Positions 5,261-5,326 of a DNA stretch of 5,326 nt are shown piece by piece. The first letter of the stretch is position 1, and the number at the start of each line of letters is the position of its first letter. Source of the DNA: Methanosarcinales archaeon (GTDB taxonomy: Archaea > Halobacteriota > Methanosarcinia > Methanosarcinales > Methanogasteraceae); assembly GCA_030672605.1 (NCBI GenBank), contig DAOVGE010000001.1, positions 1 through 5,326 on the forward strand, given 5' to 3'. Below the pieces are notes generated by a model. It ran no database searches, was not told where the DNA came from, and was given only the letters and a program-made list of their open reading frames with translations. Made by a program: the position numbers and the translations under genes.

Positions 5261-5326
5261 TTTCTTTGCGTCTTTGCACCCTCGCGTCTTTCTCGTTTTT
5301 GTTTCCCAATTCAACGCAAAGGCGCA
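5261..5326 (-). repeat. Right terminal copy of GCAAAG-rich repeat
   Basis: Inverse counterpart of 1-60. Read on the minus strand it begins TGCGCCTTTGCGTTGAATTG, passes through AAAGACGCGAGG (5280-5291), and ends GCAAAGACGCAAAGAAAG. It differs from the left copy by a CCTTCGCG block present only on the left and an ACAAAAACGA-like block present only here, so the copies are related but not identical. It runs to the last base of the window. Confidence 0.75.

Noticed and set aside
1..5326. Complete circular element
   Set aside because: The ends match only in inverted orientation, with no direct overlap, and no replication gene is present.

Overview
The window looks archaeal, most likely a methanogen-related euryarchaeon (Halobacteriota / Methanomicrobia type). 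This is inferred from a 301-residue presenilin-type membrane protease, a translationally coupled gatC-gatA pair, and TATA-box-like promoters with a Shine-Dalgarno site (clear for the thioredoxin-like gene). No rRNA, tRNA, CRISPR array or complete mobile element was seen. Both ends of the window consist of the same GCAAAG-rich repeat in inverted orientation, so this may be a short contig that stops at dispersed repeats.

The right half (about 2214-5062) is the conserved part. On the minus strand lie gatC (3614-3892) and gatA (2214-3617), two of the three subunits of the Asp-tRNA(Asn)/Glu-tRNA(Gln) amidotransferase, joined by a GTGA start/stop overlap. gatB is not in the window. On the plus strand lies the intact A22-family protease (4157-5062), with both catalytic aspartates. 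Between these two units is a coding-looking stretch split over two frames (3931-4138, minus strand), apparently a small frameshifted gene of unknown function.

The left half (about 1-2210) is an accessory graveyard with one intact gene, a thioredoxin-fold protein (927-1271, minus) that has its own TATA box and ribosome binding site and an atypical cysteine motif. Around it are gene pieces: a transposase N-terminal half broken by about three frameshifts (69-636, minus), a C-terminal tail in frame behind the thioredoxin stop (834-926, minus), the start region of a type I restriction-modification HsdM subunit (1708-1785, plus), a start-less fragment of unknown family (1857-2084, plus), and an antitoxin-like C-terminal tail (2089-2205, plus) that ends 8 bases from the gatA stop.

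The most interesting pattern is a diverged repeat of about 36 bp, present three times in the same orientation (57-92, 801-836, 1667-1703). In each case its right edge touches a truncated coding fragment. It may be the end of an uncharacterised mobile or recombination element that captured or cut these genes. No complete new system is visible; the evidence points to a decayed defence/mobile region beside a housekeeping locus.
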